The position numbers and the translations under genes were made by a program. Positions 22,765-32,078 of a stretch of DNA of 32,078 bases are shown here, piece by piece. Source of the stretch: Bacteroidales bacterium (lineage in GTDB: Bacteria > Bacteroidota > Bacteroidia > Bacteroidales > VadinHA17); assembly GCA_009881065.1 (NCBI GenBank), contig WXFE01000051.1, positions 1 through 32,078 on the forward strand, written 5' to 3'. Every line of letters starts with the position of its first letter. Position 1 is the first letter of the stretch. Below the pieces are notes generated by a model. It saw only the letters and a list, made by a program, of their open reading frames with translations, did not search any database and was not told where the DNA came from.

Positions 22765-25584
22765 TTATCTTTCGAGCAATACCGGTTTTCCGAAGCCTAC
22801 CTTTTCAAGCTGCTTCATCTGTGTAGCAGCGTCACCCACAACCACGTAGTACATCCTGCCGGGATCAAAGTACTTATCTGTGATGGCCTTGTGGTCTTCA
22901 ACGGTCATGTTCCTGATCACATCCTCCTCCTTCCTGACCCAGTCATCGCTGAACCCGTATTTCCCGATGTAGGTAAGCATGGCAGCCATTGCGTCATTCG
23001 TTTCAAAACGGCGCGCATTTGATCTGATCATGCTGTTCTTTATGAACTGAAGCTCCTCCTCCGATATCCCTTCACGGTATTTCGCAAGCTCACCGGTGAT
23101 TATCTCCAGGGTCTCAAGGGTGGCATCTGACCTGACGCTGGTTGATATGATGAAAGGTGCCGGGATTTTCATCTCGCGGAAGCTGCTGCGTGCCCCATAT
23201 GTGAAGCCTTTCTGTTCGCGCAGTATCTGATTCAGGATACTTGTGAAAGCGCCTCCCATCCTGTAGTTGGCAAAATTGGCCTTTACCCAGTCAGGGTCAT
23301 TCCTGGTCATTGCAATATAGCCGGCATAGACAACCGACTGGCGTGAGCCGGGAATATCGAAGAAATATATCTGTGATTCTTCCGGAGCGGCCGGTAACTC
23401 ATAGCTCCTGGCGGGCACCTCTCTGGCCTGCCACTCAGCCTCAAGGGGCTTCAGGGCATTAAGCACCTCTTTCCTTGACACGTTGCCTGCAACATAAATC
23501 GAAGTAACCGACGGGGAGAAGTTAGTTTCATAGAAACTCTTCAGAATCTCAGGAGTGATCTGCTCTACTGATTCTTTTGTGCCCCTGAGGTCATATCCCA
23601 TGATATGCTCCGGGCCATAGACAAGCTTCATGAACTGTTCCGAGGCAACACTGGCCGGGCGGGCCTCCGCCTGTATCAGCCCGTTGCGGGTGCGGGTCTG
23701 AGCCATGATGAATTCAGCCGTGTCCCAGCGTGGTTCAAGCAGTATCTCCTTCATGAGCGAAACTGTAGCGGCAAAGTTGCGTGACAGGGTGCTGCCGCTG
23801 AGGGTGATCTCTTCGCCGGAAGCGCGCATGACAACGGATGATCCGAGCAGTTCGATCTCCTCCTCAAGCTCTTCGGGCGTCCTGTTCCTGGTTCCCTGCG
23901 GCAGCACTGCCGCAACCATCGAGGCTACTCCCGGCATTGAAATATCATCGCCATGAGCTCCGCCGGCAATGACCACCGACATGCTTACAAGCGGCAGTTC
24001 CCTGTTTTCGGTGCCGTAAACCCTGATGCCGTTCTTCAGGGTAGCCCTCCAGACCTCCGGCACCCTTACTTCGGGCTCGGGCCCTGCAGCAGGCTCAATG
24101 GTGCGGTCGATAGCCGAAGCTGTCTTTTCCACAGGTGTTTCATCCATTTCTTCTATTGCCACCTGGCTGGCTTTTGTTATGTCTTCCTCGCTGACTGCCG
24201 CCCTGACCGAATTCTCAGCCATCATCTCCTGCTGTCCCTTCGGGACGAAGCTGGTGACAATATGCGGCTTACCCTTGATGTAAGCTTCATACACCCTCAT
24301 TATATCGTCACGGGTGACCGCCCTTATGTTTTCAATATCCTTTGCGAAGAATCCCGGATCATTCAGAATGGTATTGTAGGAAGCCAGCCGGATTGCCTTG
24401 TTCATTACACTGGTCAGTCCCTGGTAAAAACTCTTTTCCATGGTAGCCTTGATACGCTCCAGTTCCCTGTCGGTGAAACCGTCAGCCTCGAAGCGGGCAA
24501 ACGCTTCATTGATGGCCTCTTCTATCTCTTTAAGGCTCTTTCCCTCATTTGCAGTAACAGAAATAGTGAATTCCCCTGCCAGCTCCTCGGCGCTGTTGTA
24601 GGCAGATACCCGGGAGGTAAGCTGCTTTTCCTTCACCAGAACCTTGTACATAGGGGCTTTTTTGCCTGATGAAAGCAGTTCTGAAAGGAAGCTCAGGGCG
24701 TAGGAATCCTTTGTATAATTTTCGGGAACCGGCCATACCATGTTGATCTCCGGCACATTGGCAAAATTATCCTCATGATAGAGCCTTTTTGTCTCTGTGA
24801 GAGTGACAGGCATGGCTGTTCTGGCTGTCACCTCACCGTGTGACTTGATTTCCCCGAAGTACTTGTCAAGCAGGAGCTTCACAGAATCAGCCTCGAAGTC
24901 ACCTGCAATCACAAGTGTTGCATTGTTCGGACCGTAGAAGTTCTGATAGAACTCTCTGACGTCATCAACGCCGGCATTGGCAAGGTCTTCCATCTCACCT
25001 ATTACCTCCCAGCTGTAAGGATGCGATTCCGGGTAGAGGTTTTTGGATATTACGTAGTTGGTAAAACCATAAGGGGAGTTGTCTTCTCCCTGCCTCTTTT
25101 CATTCTGCACCACATTCTGCTGGATAGCCAGATTGCGGGGTGTCACTGAATTGATGAAGAAGCCCATCCTGTCTGACTCGAGCCAGAGTATTTTTTCAAG
25201 CGCATTTTTCGGAAAACTTTCGAAATAAGCGGTGACATCACGGCTTGTAAAACCGTTGTTCGAACCCCCGGCATTTTCTATGACCATGTCAAACACCCCG
25301 TTGGGAACATTCTCCGAGCCGCTGAAAAGCAGGTGCTCAAAGAGATGTGCAAAGCCTGTACGGCCCGGAGTCTCCCTGCTGGAGCCCACATGATACATGA
25401 TGGCAAAGGAAATGACCGGGTCAGAATGGTCCTGATGAAGTACCACCTGTAATCCGTTCGGCATTGTGTACTTCTCATAGCTGAGATTGAGCTTGTCTTC
25501 CTGGCCGGTTTTGCCGCATGCCGCCATGAATATCGCAACGATTGTCAGCAGTGTGACATTGAACAGTATACGTTTAATGTTCAT
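22765..25584 (-). CDS. M16-family zinc peptidase lipoprotein (two-domain, insulinase/processing-peptidase type)
   Basis: The 939-residue protein begins with a lipoprotein signal ending in MAAC (Cys23). The first M16 half carries the inverted zinc motif HLFEH (His80, Glu83, His84) and the downstream ligand Glu162 in VQNEKRQ, so it should be active. A second M16 half (from about residue 500, WRATLKNGIRVYG) lacks the HXXEH motif, as is usual for the inactive partner half. A low-complexity acidic and proline-containing linker lies around 455-495. It probably degrades peptides in the periplasm or at the surface. It is separated by 169 bases from the rhamnosidase gene on the same strand and so may have its own promoter; a 13-base near-palindrome lies in that gap at 25652. 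Confidence 0.93.
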   Translation of the reverse strand: MNIKRILFNVTLLTIVAIFMAACGKTGQEDKLNLSYEKYTMPNGLQVVLHQDHSDPVISFAIMYHVGSSRETPGRTGFAHLFEHLLFSGSENVPNGVFDMVIENAGGSNNGFTSRDVTAYFESFPKNALEKILWLESDRMGFFINSVTPRNLAIQQNVVQNEKRQGEDNSPYGFTNYVISKNLYPESHPYSWEVIGEMEDLANAGVDDVREFYQNFYGPNNATLVIAGDFEADSVKLLLDKYFGEIKSHGEVTARTAMPVTLTETKRLYHEDNFANVPEINMVWPVPENYTKDSYALSFLSELLSSGKKAPMYKVLVKEKQLTSRVSAYNSAEELAGEFTISVTANEGKSLKEIEEAINEAFARFEADGFTDRELERIKATMEKSFYQGLTSVMNKAIRLASYNTILNDPGFFAKDIENIRAVTRDDIMRVYEAYIKGKPHIVTSFVPKGQQEMMAENSVRAAVSEEDITKASQVAIEEMDETPVEKTASAIDRTIEPAAGPEPEVRVPEVWRATLKNGIRVYGTENRELPLVSMSVVIAGGAHGDDISMPGVASMVAAVLPQGTRNRTPEELEEEIELLGSSVVMRASGEEITLSGSTLSRNFAATVSLMKEILLEPRWDTAEFIMAQTRTRNGLIQAEARPASVASEQFMKLVYGPEHIMGYDLRGTKESVEQITPEILKSFYETNFSPSVTSIYVAGNVSRKEVLNALKPLEAEWQAREVPARSYELPAAPEESQIYFFDIPGSRQSVVYAGYIAMTRNDPDWVKANFANYRMGGAFTSILNQILREQKGFTYGARSSFREMKIPAPFIISTSVRSDATLETLEIITGELAKYREGISEEELQFIKNSMIRSNARRFETNDAMAAMLTYIGKYGFSDDWVRKEEDVIRNMTVEDHKAITDKYFDPGRMYYVVVGDAATQMKQLEKVGFGKPVLLER

Positions 25585-25651
25585 GATAATAGTATTTATA
25601 AGTTATCTGTTTCAATAGTTTGGTATTCTTATAAATGAATGCTTATAACTG

Positions 25652-25664
25652 CCTGATTATCAGG
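25652..25664. promoter_or_regulatory. Short dyad CCTGATTATCAGG upstream of the M16 gene
   Basis: CCTGAT and ATCAGG flank a single central base, giving a 13-base dyad in the 169-base gap 25585-25753 between the rhamnosidase stop and the M16 start. It could be an operator. The chance of such a dyad arising at random is appreciable, and the rest of the gap is AT-rich with no clear terminator. Confidence 0.2.
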
Positions 25665-25753
25665 ATCGGTCAACTTTCCCGGGGCAGGCGCTCCAATTAA
25701 TTGATTATGTACCTGTCAGTAAAAACATATTGTTCTGTTACATTTTATAGAAA

Positions 25754-28453
25754 TCATCTGTTCCTCCTGAAGGAGTATTTTCCTGAACCGACTGTCATGA
25801 TCACGTAGCCATCCTCATTGCCCTCAACCTTAATCTCCTTTTTCTGTGCAAGGGGAAGGCCTCCCTCATATATCTCAGCGGGATCTTCGGCAGGGATGCA
25901 AACAGTTGCAGTAGTGTTGGCAGGAATAACCACATCCATTTCGAAACTCTCATTATTAACCCTCCATGTGCAGCCAAGCAGTCCGTAATATGTCTCAAGA
26001 CTTGCCGACACAGATGTCAGTCCGCCGCCGATGTGCGGTTTTATGATGATCTTTTTATATCCGGGTCCCTCTTCCCTGGTGTCCACTCCTGCAATTACAC
26101 GGTACATCCAGTCGCCGATGGCGCCGTATGCATAGTGGTTAAACGAGTTCATTCCGGGAGTCTGGAAAGATCCGTCAGGCTTCTGGCCGTCCCATCTCTC
26201 CCAGATGGTTGTAGCCCCCATTGTTACGGGATAAAGCCATGAGGGATATTTCTTTCTCAGCAGGAGTTCATAGGCCAGGTCAGTATAACCGAAGCGCGAC
26301 AGTACATGGCAGAGGTAAGGGGTCCCCAGGAAGCCTGTGGTAAGGTGTCCGTAGCTTTTGACGTTTTCCGCCAGGCGTCTGGCAGCCTGCTCCCTGAGGT
26401 CAACCGGCAGCATATCAAAATTCAGTGCCAGGACGTATGCGGTCTGTGTACCGGAGACAAGGCGTCCGTTAGGAGTCACATATTCCTTCATGAATGCATC
26501 CCTGACCCGTTCGAGCAGTTTACCGTATGAGTCGGCATCATCTCTCTTTCCAAGCACGTTTGCGGCCTTTATCAGCAACTGTACAGAGTTGGCATAGAAG
26601 CACTGAGCTATCAGGTATTTGTCAGTCACTGCAGCCATCCCGCTGTTGTCATCGTCAGGCCTGTAGAAGAGCCAGTCGCCATAGTGGAAGCCGGAGTTCC
26701 ACAGGTCATCCCTTGCCGTGCTCCTGATACTTTCGACGTAGGCTTTCATCGAGCCATATTGCTGCTCCAGCAGTTGCCGGTCGCCATAGACCAGGTACAT
26801 GTTCCAGGGAGCTATTGTTGCCACATCGGCCCAGCCGGTACTGTTAACCGATCCGGCTCCCAGGATATTTGGCACCACATGGGGCACTTTGCCGTCAACC
26901 TGGTCTGCTTCCAGGTCTTTCAGCCATTTGGCAAAGAAATTATTGACATTCATATTGAAAGCTGCAGTTCGCGAGAATGCCTGTGCATCACCGGTCCATC
27001 CGAGTCTCTCGTCGCGCTGCGGACAGTCGGTGGGTATATCCAGGAAGTTGCCCTTCTGTCCCCACTGAATATTATGTTGTAACCTGTTTATCAGGCTGTC
27101 GGAGGTGACGAATGACCCTGTCGGCCTCATTGCCGAATAGAGGGCAACCGCGGTGAAGTCTCCGGGCGTGAGCTTGCCGGGGTATCCTTCAACCTTCAGG
27201 TACCTGAATCCGTGCCAGGTAAAACGGGGCTCGAAGAACTCTTCCCCGCCACCCTTCAGGACATAAATATCCCGGGCTTCTGCCGACCGAAGGTTCGCGG
27301 TATAGAAGTTTCCATCGCGGTCAAGCACCTCGGCATGTGAGAGGATTACACTGTCTCCGGCGTTTCCTCTTACCCTCATCTGAACCCACCCGACAAGGTT
27401 TTGTCCGAAGTCGATCACCTGGTCACCGGCCGGGGTCTCCATGATCTGAACGGGAACAAAGGTTTCGTGCTTCTTCACAGGCTCATTTTGAGTAGCTATC
27501 AGCACATCCATGCTATGCGTTGCCTCTTTCACGCCGTCCCAGCCGCTGTCATCATATCCGGGGAGGGTCCAGCCCTTTTTCTCCATCCTGGCGTCATAGA
27601 TTTCACCGTGATAGATCTCTGAGTAGCGGACAGGACCGGTGGATGATTTCCAGGAGCCGTCAGAGATTATACTTTCAGTGGAGCCGTCTGACAGGGTGAT
27701 ATCAATCTGGCATAACAGGGCGATGTCGTTGCCATAGAAATTGAAGCTGCTTCTGAACCCTATGTTGCCACGGTACCATCCGCTGCCGAGCATCACACCG
27801 ATGGCGTTGCTGCCGTTTTTCAGCAGGTGGGTCACGTCATATGCCTGGTATTGCAGCCGTTTGCCGTAGGAGGTCCAGCCCGGGGTAAGGAAGGCATCGC
27901 CGATGCGTTTTCCGTTGAGTTCCGCCTCGTATAAGCCGTGTGCTGTTATATAGGCCGTAGCCCTGACAATCTTCCCGCTGACGGTAAACTCTTTTCTCAT
28001 CATCGGACCGGGTCTCATCACCGTATCTTCGGCATAGCCCGGTTCGATCCATTTTGCCTTCCACCCGTTCTTGCCGATGATGCCGGTTCTGAATTTTGCC
28101 GGCGGGCTCCATGCCGACCTTTTCCCTCCGTTATCCCAAACCCTGACCTGCCAGTTGTAATCCCTGCCTGATGCAAGAGGCTCTCCTGCATAGACGATAT
28201 GAACTGACTGGTCTGAATTAACCCTGCCGCTGTTCCATACAGGCCGTGTGCCTTCGGAGACCCTGAGTTCATAAGCCGTCTGTACCGTATTCCTTTTGTC
28301 AGAGGCAAGCTGCCACGAGAAGCGCGGTTGAGCAGCATCAATGCCCACGGGGTTAGTCATGTTTTCAGTGAGCAATCCGGTTACGGAAACCTGTGCCGGC
28401 AGAGTCAGGCAAAGGGTAACCAGTGCAAGTGAAACAACAATTTTCCTTTTCAT
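25754..28453 (-). CDS. Exported alpha-L-rhamnosidase, glycoside hydrolase family 78
   Basis: The 899-residue protein starts with a signal peptide (1-21, LTLPAQ). N-terminal beta domains (about 22-440, including LYEAELNGKRIGDAFLTPGWTSY split across the Bac_rhamnosid_N region) precede the (alpha/alpha)6 barrel. The catalytic block DIPTDCPQRDERLGWTGDAQ holds Asp476, Asp481, Glu482 and Asp489, and the later TTIWERWDG holds Glu752, the set expected for inverting GH78 enzymes. A C-terminal beta-sandwich follows. It cleaves terminal alpha-L-rhamnose from plant or bacterial glycans or glycosides outside the cytoplasm. Its gene begins three bases after the kinase stop, so it is the last gene of the rhamnose operon. 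Family length and all key residues are normal. Confidence 0.95.
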   Translation of the reverse strand: MKRKIVVSLALVTLCLTLPAQVSVTGLLTENMTNPVGIDAAQPRFSWQLASDKRNTVQTAYELRVSEGTRPVWNSGRVNSDQSVHIVYAGEPLASGRDYNWQVRVWDNGGKRSAWSPPAKFRTGIIGKNGWKAKWIEPGYAEDTVMRPGPMMRKEFTVSGKIVRATAYITAHGLYEAELNGKRIGDAFLTPGWTSYGKRLQYQAYDVTHLLKNGSNAIGVMLGSGWYRGNIGFRSSFNFYGNDIALLCQIDITLSDGSTESIISDGSWKSSTGPVRYSEIYHGEIYDARMEKKGWTLPGYDDSGWDGVKEATHSMDVLIATQNEPVKKHETFVPVQIMETPAGDQVIDFGQNLVGWVQMRVRGNAGDSVILSHAEVLDRDGNFYTANLRSAEARDIYVLKGGGEEFFEPRFTWHGFRYLKVEGYPGKLTPGDFTAVALYSAMRPTGSFVTSDSLINRLQHNIQWGQKGNFLDIPTDCPQRDERLGWTGDAQAFSRTAAFNMNVNNFFAKWLKDLEADQVDGKVPHVVPNILGAGSVNSTGWADVATIAPWNMYLVYGDRQLLEQQYGSMKAYVESIRSTARDDLWNSGFHYGDWLFYRPDDDNSGMAAVTDKYLIAQCFYANSVQLLIKAANVLGKRDDADSYGKLLERVRDAFMKEYVTPNGRLVSGTQTAYVLALNFDMLPVDLREQAARRLAENVKSYGHLTTGFLGTPYLCHVLSRFGYTDLAYELLLRKKYPSWLYPVTMGATTIWERWDGQKPDGSFQTPGMNSFNHYAYGAIGDWMYRVIAGVDTREEGPGYKKIIIKPHIGGGLTSVSASLETYYGLLGCTWRVNNESFEMDVVIPANTTATVCIPAEDPAEIYEGGLPLAQKKEIKVEGNEDGYVIMTVGSGKYSFRRNR

Positions 28454-28456
28454 ATG

Positions 28457-29821
28457 TCAGTCATTATCGATAATTGCCTTTAGTCCCAGGTAGACAGGCG
28501 GAAGACTTTTGCCAACGGCACTTTCGTATATTGTCATTGCAGCGCCGAGTGCAGTGGAGTTTTCAACCTGGCTGGCATAAACCCTTTTGTCAGGAAGCCG
28601 GGCAGCCAGAAACCGCACGAAGGTGTCATTCCGTGCAAAACCGCCTGTGACGTACACTATCTCGGTCTTGTCGTCGGCGGGTATAATAAGTCTCCATGAT
28701 TCCATGCAGAGATCAACCAGGTCACATATCATCTGGTGATAGGCATCGGCGTATGTAAGGTAATGAGAGAGGTCGGCCTGCTCGTCAACGTATCCGGGCG
28801 GTATCCCCTGACGGAAAAAGACCCGCCCATTTCCTGAGGCAAGAAGCTTCTCTATCTTTTGGCTTTTGATCTTTATGGTTTTGTACAGCTCGTCGGTGAC
28901 CCCGAAGTGGTCATCAAGCCTGGCAACATTCACATCATGGATATGCCCCAGGAAAAAGCGGGATGCTTTTACCTGCTGACTGTCAATGTTCAGGTAGCAG
29001 AGGGTGTCATTGCGTAGCTGGTCAGCTGTCAGGGGCTCCGTGTTGAAAGGATTCATGAATATGCACCAGGTACCTGTGGAGACAAGGATAAAGGGTCTGT
29101 CACTGCTTTTCAGATAGGGCACCAGCGAGGCGGAGCTGTCATGCAGACCGATACCGGTTCTGACCGTCCGGCCTTCAATGTTTACATCAGCAACACCGGA
29201 TGGTACCACCGGATCAGGAAGCTTTATTTTTTCAGCCTTCAGCCAGGCATGGTACTGCATTTTTTCAAAATCCCACATGGCCGTATGGCAACCGACAGAT
29301 GTATATTCTGACGCCTCCCTGCCTGTAAATATACGGCTGAGGTATTGTGGCAGATGGAGTGTGGTTCTGATACGTGCGAAGAGAGCCGGCTTCATCTTTT
29401 TCAGCCAGAGGAGCTGAAGCCCCGAGTTGAGCATCCCAAGAGCCGGTGAAGCCGTAATCCGGCTGAACTCCTCCACTCCGCCCCAGGCTTCATAGAACTC
29501 GTCCGTCAGCCCTTCAGGCATGGGTTTCAGGTAATTGTAGAGAGGGGTGACCCTTTCGCCCTGATGATCAAGGTGCATAAGGCTGGCACCATAAGAGGAG
29601 AAGTTCAATGCAATGACCTGATAATCTTCTGACCGGACGGCTTCTGCAAGCCGTGATTTCATCCATGAGACAATCCCTTCGATGTCATCGCTTTCGAAAC
29701 CATCGTCGTCACGTATTTCCCCGAACACCTTCTCTTCCTGATGAATAAGGATAAGGTTCAGGTCGAACAACAGGAACTTCTTGTTGGTCTTCCCTATATC
29801 GAAAACTGCAATAACATCCAT
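28457..29821 (-). CDS. FGGY-family carbohydrate kinase, probable L-rhamnulokinase
   Basis: The 454-residue protein has the actin-like ATPase pattern of FGGY kinases: phosphate-1 motif FDIGKTNKK with Asp8, catalytic base Asp228 in GLHDSSAS, STGTW (248-252), and the adenosine motif VTGGFARND (391-399). The N-terminal DIGKTN and general sequence resemble the NaCK-like branch of FGGY kinases rather than classical E. coli-type RhaB. Position decides the likely substrate: it lies six bases after rhaA and three before the rhamnosidase, so it most probably converts L-rhamnulose to L-rhamnulose-1-phosphate. L-fuculokinase or another ketose kinase is possible. Because the branch differs from RhaB I leave the symbol empty. 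Confidence 0.85.
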   Translation of the reverse strand: MDVIAVFDIGKTNKKFLLFDLNLILIHQEEKVFGEIRDDDGFESDDIEGIVSWMKSRLAEAVRSEDYQVIALNFSSYGASLMHLDHQGERVTPLYNYLKPMPEGLTDEFYEAWGGVEEFSRITASPALGMLNSGLQLLWLKKMKPALFARIRTTLHLPQYLSRIFTGREASEYTSVGCHTAMWDFEKMQYHAWLKAEKIKLPDPVVPSGVADVNIEGRTVRTGIGLHDSSASLVPYLKSSDRPFILVSTGTWCIFMNPFNTEPLTADQLRNDTLCYLNIDSQQVKASRFFLGHIHDVNVARLDDHFGVTDELYKTIKIKSQKIEKLLASGNGRVFFRQGIPPGYVDEQADLSHYLTYADAYHQMICDLVDLCMESWRLIIPADDKTEIVYVTGGFARNDTFVRFLAARLPDKRVYASQVENSTALGAAMTIYESAVGKSLPPVYLGLKAIIDND

Positions 29822-29827
29822 GATTAT

Positions 29828-31096
29828 TCAGGTACGTTCAGAGAGCACTTCTTTCTCATACTTTTGTATTTCAACAATATAATCTTCCGCCACGGGAACA
29901 TTGCCTGTCAGGCACCAATAGTCGTAGACCGCCCCGAGCGGTTTTGTCTTCATCACCTCCATCAGCGCCAGCCTTTCAAAGTACCTGCCCTCCTCCTCAT
30001 ATTTCCTGAGTGTCTCAGTCGGTTCGAGCAGTGCATGGAGGAATGCCAGCTGTGCAGCCCGGGTGCCGACAACATAGGCGCCGATGCGGTTTATGCTAGC
30101 ATCGAAGTAATCGAGTCCCACATGCACTCTTTCCAGCGCTTTGCAGCGGACAATCTCCTGGGCGATAAGCTGAATCTCATCGTTGAATATTACCACATGA
30201 TCACTATCCCACCGCACCCCGCGTGTCAGATGAAGCATCAGTTCATCGACATAGAGCAGGAGGGAGGAGATTTTGTCTCCTATCTGCTCGGTCGGGTGAT
30301 AGTGACCGTTGTCAAGAGTAATCAGCTTGTTGTTTTTTATTGCGTAGCCCATATAAAACTCGGCGGAGCCAACCACCATCGATTCCGATCCTATTCCGAA
30401 AAGCTTGCTTTCGAGTGCATCCCTGAGGTATTCAGCGGGGAATTCCTCACTGAAGATTTCGTCAAGTGACTCCTTCAGCAGGGCACGGAGTGCATAGCGG
30501 TCAACCGGAGTGTCCTTTGAGCCGTCAGGTATCCAGAGGTTGTTGACGCACGGAGTTCCCAGCTGTCTGCCCATTTCGGCAGCGATTCTCCTGCACCGTT
30601 TCGCGTGTTCAATCCAGAAGCGGCGGTTCTTTTCATTCCTGCCGGAGAGGGTAAAGCCATCTTCCGCCAGGGGGTGTGAGAAGAAGGTGGGATTGAAGTC
30701 CAGACCTGTCCCCAGGTTTTTTGCCCAATCTATCCATCCCTGGAAGTGGTCGGTGGTGATGCTGTCACGATCAATCTTCGTTCCGCCGAACTCACCATAC
30801 ATGGCGTGAAGGCTCACTCTCTGGCTTCCGGGCAGAAGACTCATCACTTTCTCCATATCCTGCCTCAGCTGGCTGACACTGTTTGCTTTGCCGGGATAAT
30901 TGCCTGTTGCCTGTATTCCTCCACCCGAAAGGGTTGCATCGGGTGTCTCGAACCCCCCGACATCATCAGTCTGCCAGCAATGAAGGCTTATACTGATGCT
31001 GTCAAGCCTGCGCAAAGCCTCGTCTGTGTCAACCCCAAGGGCCGCATACTGTTCGCGGGCATCTTGGTATGCCTGCAGTACCTTCTCTTTTTTCAT
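29828..31096 (-). CDS. rhaA: L-rhamnose isomerase
   Basis: The 422-residue protein is collinear with E. coli RhaA (about 419 residues). Conserved blocks include CWQTDDVGGFE, GNYPGKA, LHAMYGEFGG, WIPDGSKD, GSAEFYMGYA, LDNGHYHPTE and RWDSDHVV. The five metal ligands known in the E. coli enzyme (Glu234, Asp267, His294, Asp302, Asp334) map with a constant offset of five to Glu229, Asp262, His289, Asp297 and Asp329, all present. It interconverts L-rhamnose and L-rhamnulose in the cytoplasm. It lies 22 bases after rhaT and 6 before the kinase gene in one operon. The identification is very firm. Confidence 0.97.
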   Translation of the reverse strand: MKKEKVLQAYQDAREQYAALGVDTDEALRRLDSISISLHCWQTDDVGGFETPDATLSGGGIQATGNYPGKANSVSQLRQDMEKVMSLLPGSQRVSLHAMYGEFGGTKIDRDSITTDHFQGWIDWAKNLGTGLDFNPTFFSHPLAEDGFTLSGRNEKNRRFWIEHAKRCRRIAAEMGRQLGTPCVNNLWIPDGSKDTPVDRYALRALLKESLDEIFSEEFPAEYLRDALESKLFGIGSESMVVGSAEFYMGYAIKNNKLITLDNGHYHPTEQIGDKISSLLLYVDELMLHLTRGVRWDSDHVVIFNDEIQLIAQEIVRCKALERVHVGLDYFDASINRIGAYVVGTRAAQLAFLHALLEPTETLRKYEEEGRYFERLALMEVMKTKPLGAVYDYWCLTGNVPVAEDYIVEIQKYEKEVLSERT

Positions 31097-31118
31097 CTCC
31101 GGTGATAGATTTATCTTC

Positions 31119-32078
31119 TTACAATTTAATCACAAATGTCGAGAGAACAAGTACGAGAATCCCTGTTACCAGGAAAGCAATTATCTTCCTGTCGGCTCCC
31201 TTCCACTCTTTCAGGATGATTCCCCATATATTGCTGAATGCTATGTTCATTGACATGAGAATACTCCATGCGAACGCCACCATCGATGGCGGGAGCATGC
31301 TTTCTCCCATGCCCATAAAGAAAAACTGCATGTACCAGAGTGTACCTCCTGCCGCTGAAAAGGCGATATTTCTCAACAGCACCGTGGAAGGCACTGACAG
31401 ATAGTCCCTGAAGGTTTTGTTCCTTATGTTCAGGAAGAGGCAATAGATCAGGTTGGTAAAGAAACCTCCGAGGGTGACGAACATTATCACCGGGTTTTTG
31501 GCAAAGAGGGGGTTTGCTCCAAGGTTGATGGCAGCATCCTTGAGAGGCTGTCCCGCCGTCAGGCCGAAGTTGAAGCATGCGCTCATGACCCCGGAAAGGA
31601 CAGCAATCAATATACCCTTTTTCAGGGCGAAATCCTTCACGGCAGCTTTCTGCTCCTCTTCTGTCAGGTTCCTGTTCTTGAGGGTTGCGGCATAACCGAG
31701 GATGGCTATACCGGCAAGACTGACGGAAACGCCTGTGAGCATCAGTATCCCTGACCGGTCTGCGAAGAGGTTCTGCCCGCTTATCACCGGTGGGATAAGC
31801 GTTCCTATCGCTGCGCAGAGGCCCAGTGCCACTGACTGTCCGAGGCCCACTCCCAGGTACCTCATGCTCAGCCCGAAGGTCAGCCCGCCTATACCCCACA
31901 GTGCACCGTAGAAGACAGCCCACCATTTGGAGGAGGCCGGGGCCTGGCTGATGATAGCTCCGAGAGTACCTGCAGGAACAGTGATCCATGCAAACAGGAG
32001 AGGGACGATTATCCATGAGAACAGACCCTGCACGATCCAGTATGATTCCCATGACCAGCCCCTGACCTTTCTTATCGG
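31119..32078 (-). CDS. rhaT: L-rhamnose/proton symporter RhaT (N-terminus outside window)
   Basis: The frame is open to the right edge of the window, with 319 residues before the stop; the apparent internal start near 32033 is not the true one. The visible N-terminal part PIRKVRGWSWESYWIVQG aligns with the segment after the first membrane helix of E. coli RhaT (344 residues), so about 20-30 residues are missing. Further matches are ALWGIGGLTFGLSMRYLG, LKKGILIAVLSGVMSACFNF, GGTLWYMQFFFMGMG and ILKEWKGADRK. About nine membrane segments are visible. It imports L-rhamnose with protons across the inner membrane and is the first visible gene of the rhamnose operon; the promoter lies outside. Confidence 0.95.
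   Translation of the reverse strand, partial: PIRKVRGWSWESYWIVQGLFSWIIVPLLFAWITVPAGTLGAIISQAPASSKWWAVFYGALWGIGGLTFGLSMRYLGVGLGQSVALGLCAAIGTLIPPVISGQNLFADRSGILMLTGVSVSLAGIAILGYAATLKNRNLTEEEQKAAVKDFALKKGILIAVLSGVMSACFNFGLTAGQPLKDAAINLGANPLFAKNPVIMFVTLGGFFTNLIYCLFLNIRNKTFRDYLSVPSTVLLRNIAFSAAGGTLWYMQFFFMGMGESMLPPSMVAFAWSILMSMNIAFSNIWGIILKEWKGADRKIIAFLVTGILVLVLSTFVIKL

Noticed and set aside
22765..25584. M16 peptidase as part of the rhamnose operon
   Set aside because: A 169-base AT-rich gap separates it from the tightly packed rhamnose genes, and its function has no link to sugar use; read-through remains possible.
31126..32052. Minus-strand open frame of 308 codons overlapping rhaT
   Set aside because: It is a different frame over the same DNA; the rhaT frame matches known transporter blocks and has membrane segments, while this translation is rich in arginine and proline.

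Overview
The window looks like a chromosomal segment from a Bacteroidota (Bacteroidetes) bacterium. It carries a SusC/SusD outer-membrane uptake pair with its own ECF sigma factor and FecR anti-sigma, a DUF2723 membrane protein, Bacteroidota-style lipoprotein signals, and promoters of the TTTG-N19-TAnnTTTG type (an exact match lies upstream of the tRNA). I see no Shine-Dalgarno pattern, phage, transposase or CRISPR array. Genes are densely packed and no gene-free stretch exceeds about 200 bases once the tRNA is counted.

Layout. (1) 1-8550: a 3'-truncated secreted HEXXH metalloprotease with a beta-propeller, divergent from a large DUF2723/GT117-type membrane protein; then an orphan receiver protein, a small cysteine-containing lipoprotein, a small membrane protein with a duplicated tail, and the ABC-F translation factor EttA. 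(2) 8553-10654: tRNA-Arg(CCU), a Tat-exported aldo/keto-reductase-like iron-sulfur protein, and L-fucose mutarotase FucU, closed by a strong bidirectional terminator. (3) 10709-17573, all on the minus strand: ECF sigma, FecR, STN-type SusC and SusD. The leader of susC carries a plus-strand terminator hairpin and a plus-strand -7 element, which together could form a short antisense RNA. (4) 17734-22566, plus strand: two exported esterases, an overlapping orphan TonB-plug-like protein, and a HAD phosphatase whose 3' end continues into a 40-bp tandem repeat. (5) 22765-32078, minus strand: a periplasmic or surface M16 zinc peptidase, then a tight L-rhamnose operon in transcription order rhaT (5' end outside the window), rhaA, a FGGY kinase and an exported GH78 alpha-L-rhamnosidase.

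How the parts may work together. The rhamnose operon is self-consistent: the exported GH78 enzyme releases L-rhamnose, RhaT imports it, RhaA isomerises it to L-rhamnulose and the kinase phosphorylates it; the aldolase is not in view. The sigma/FecR/SusCD block is a regulated uptake system whose ligand cannot be read from the sequence. The divergent esterase operon suggests an esterified substrate, but that is inference. The most unusual observations are the possible antisense RNA at susC, the degraded active site of the Tat-exported aldo/keto reductase, and several short tandem duplications at or near gene 3' ends.
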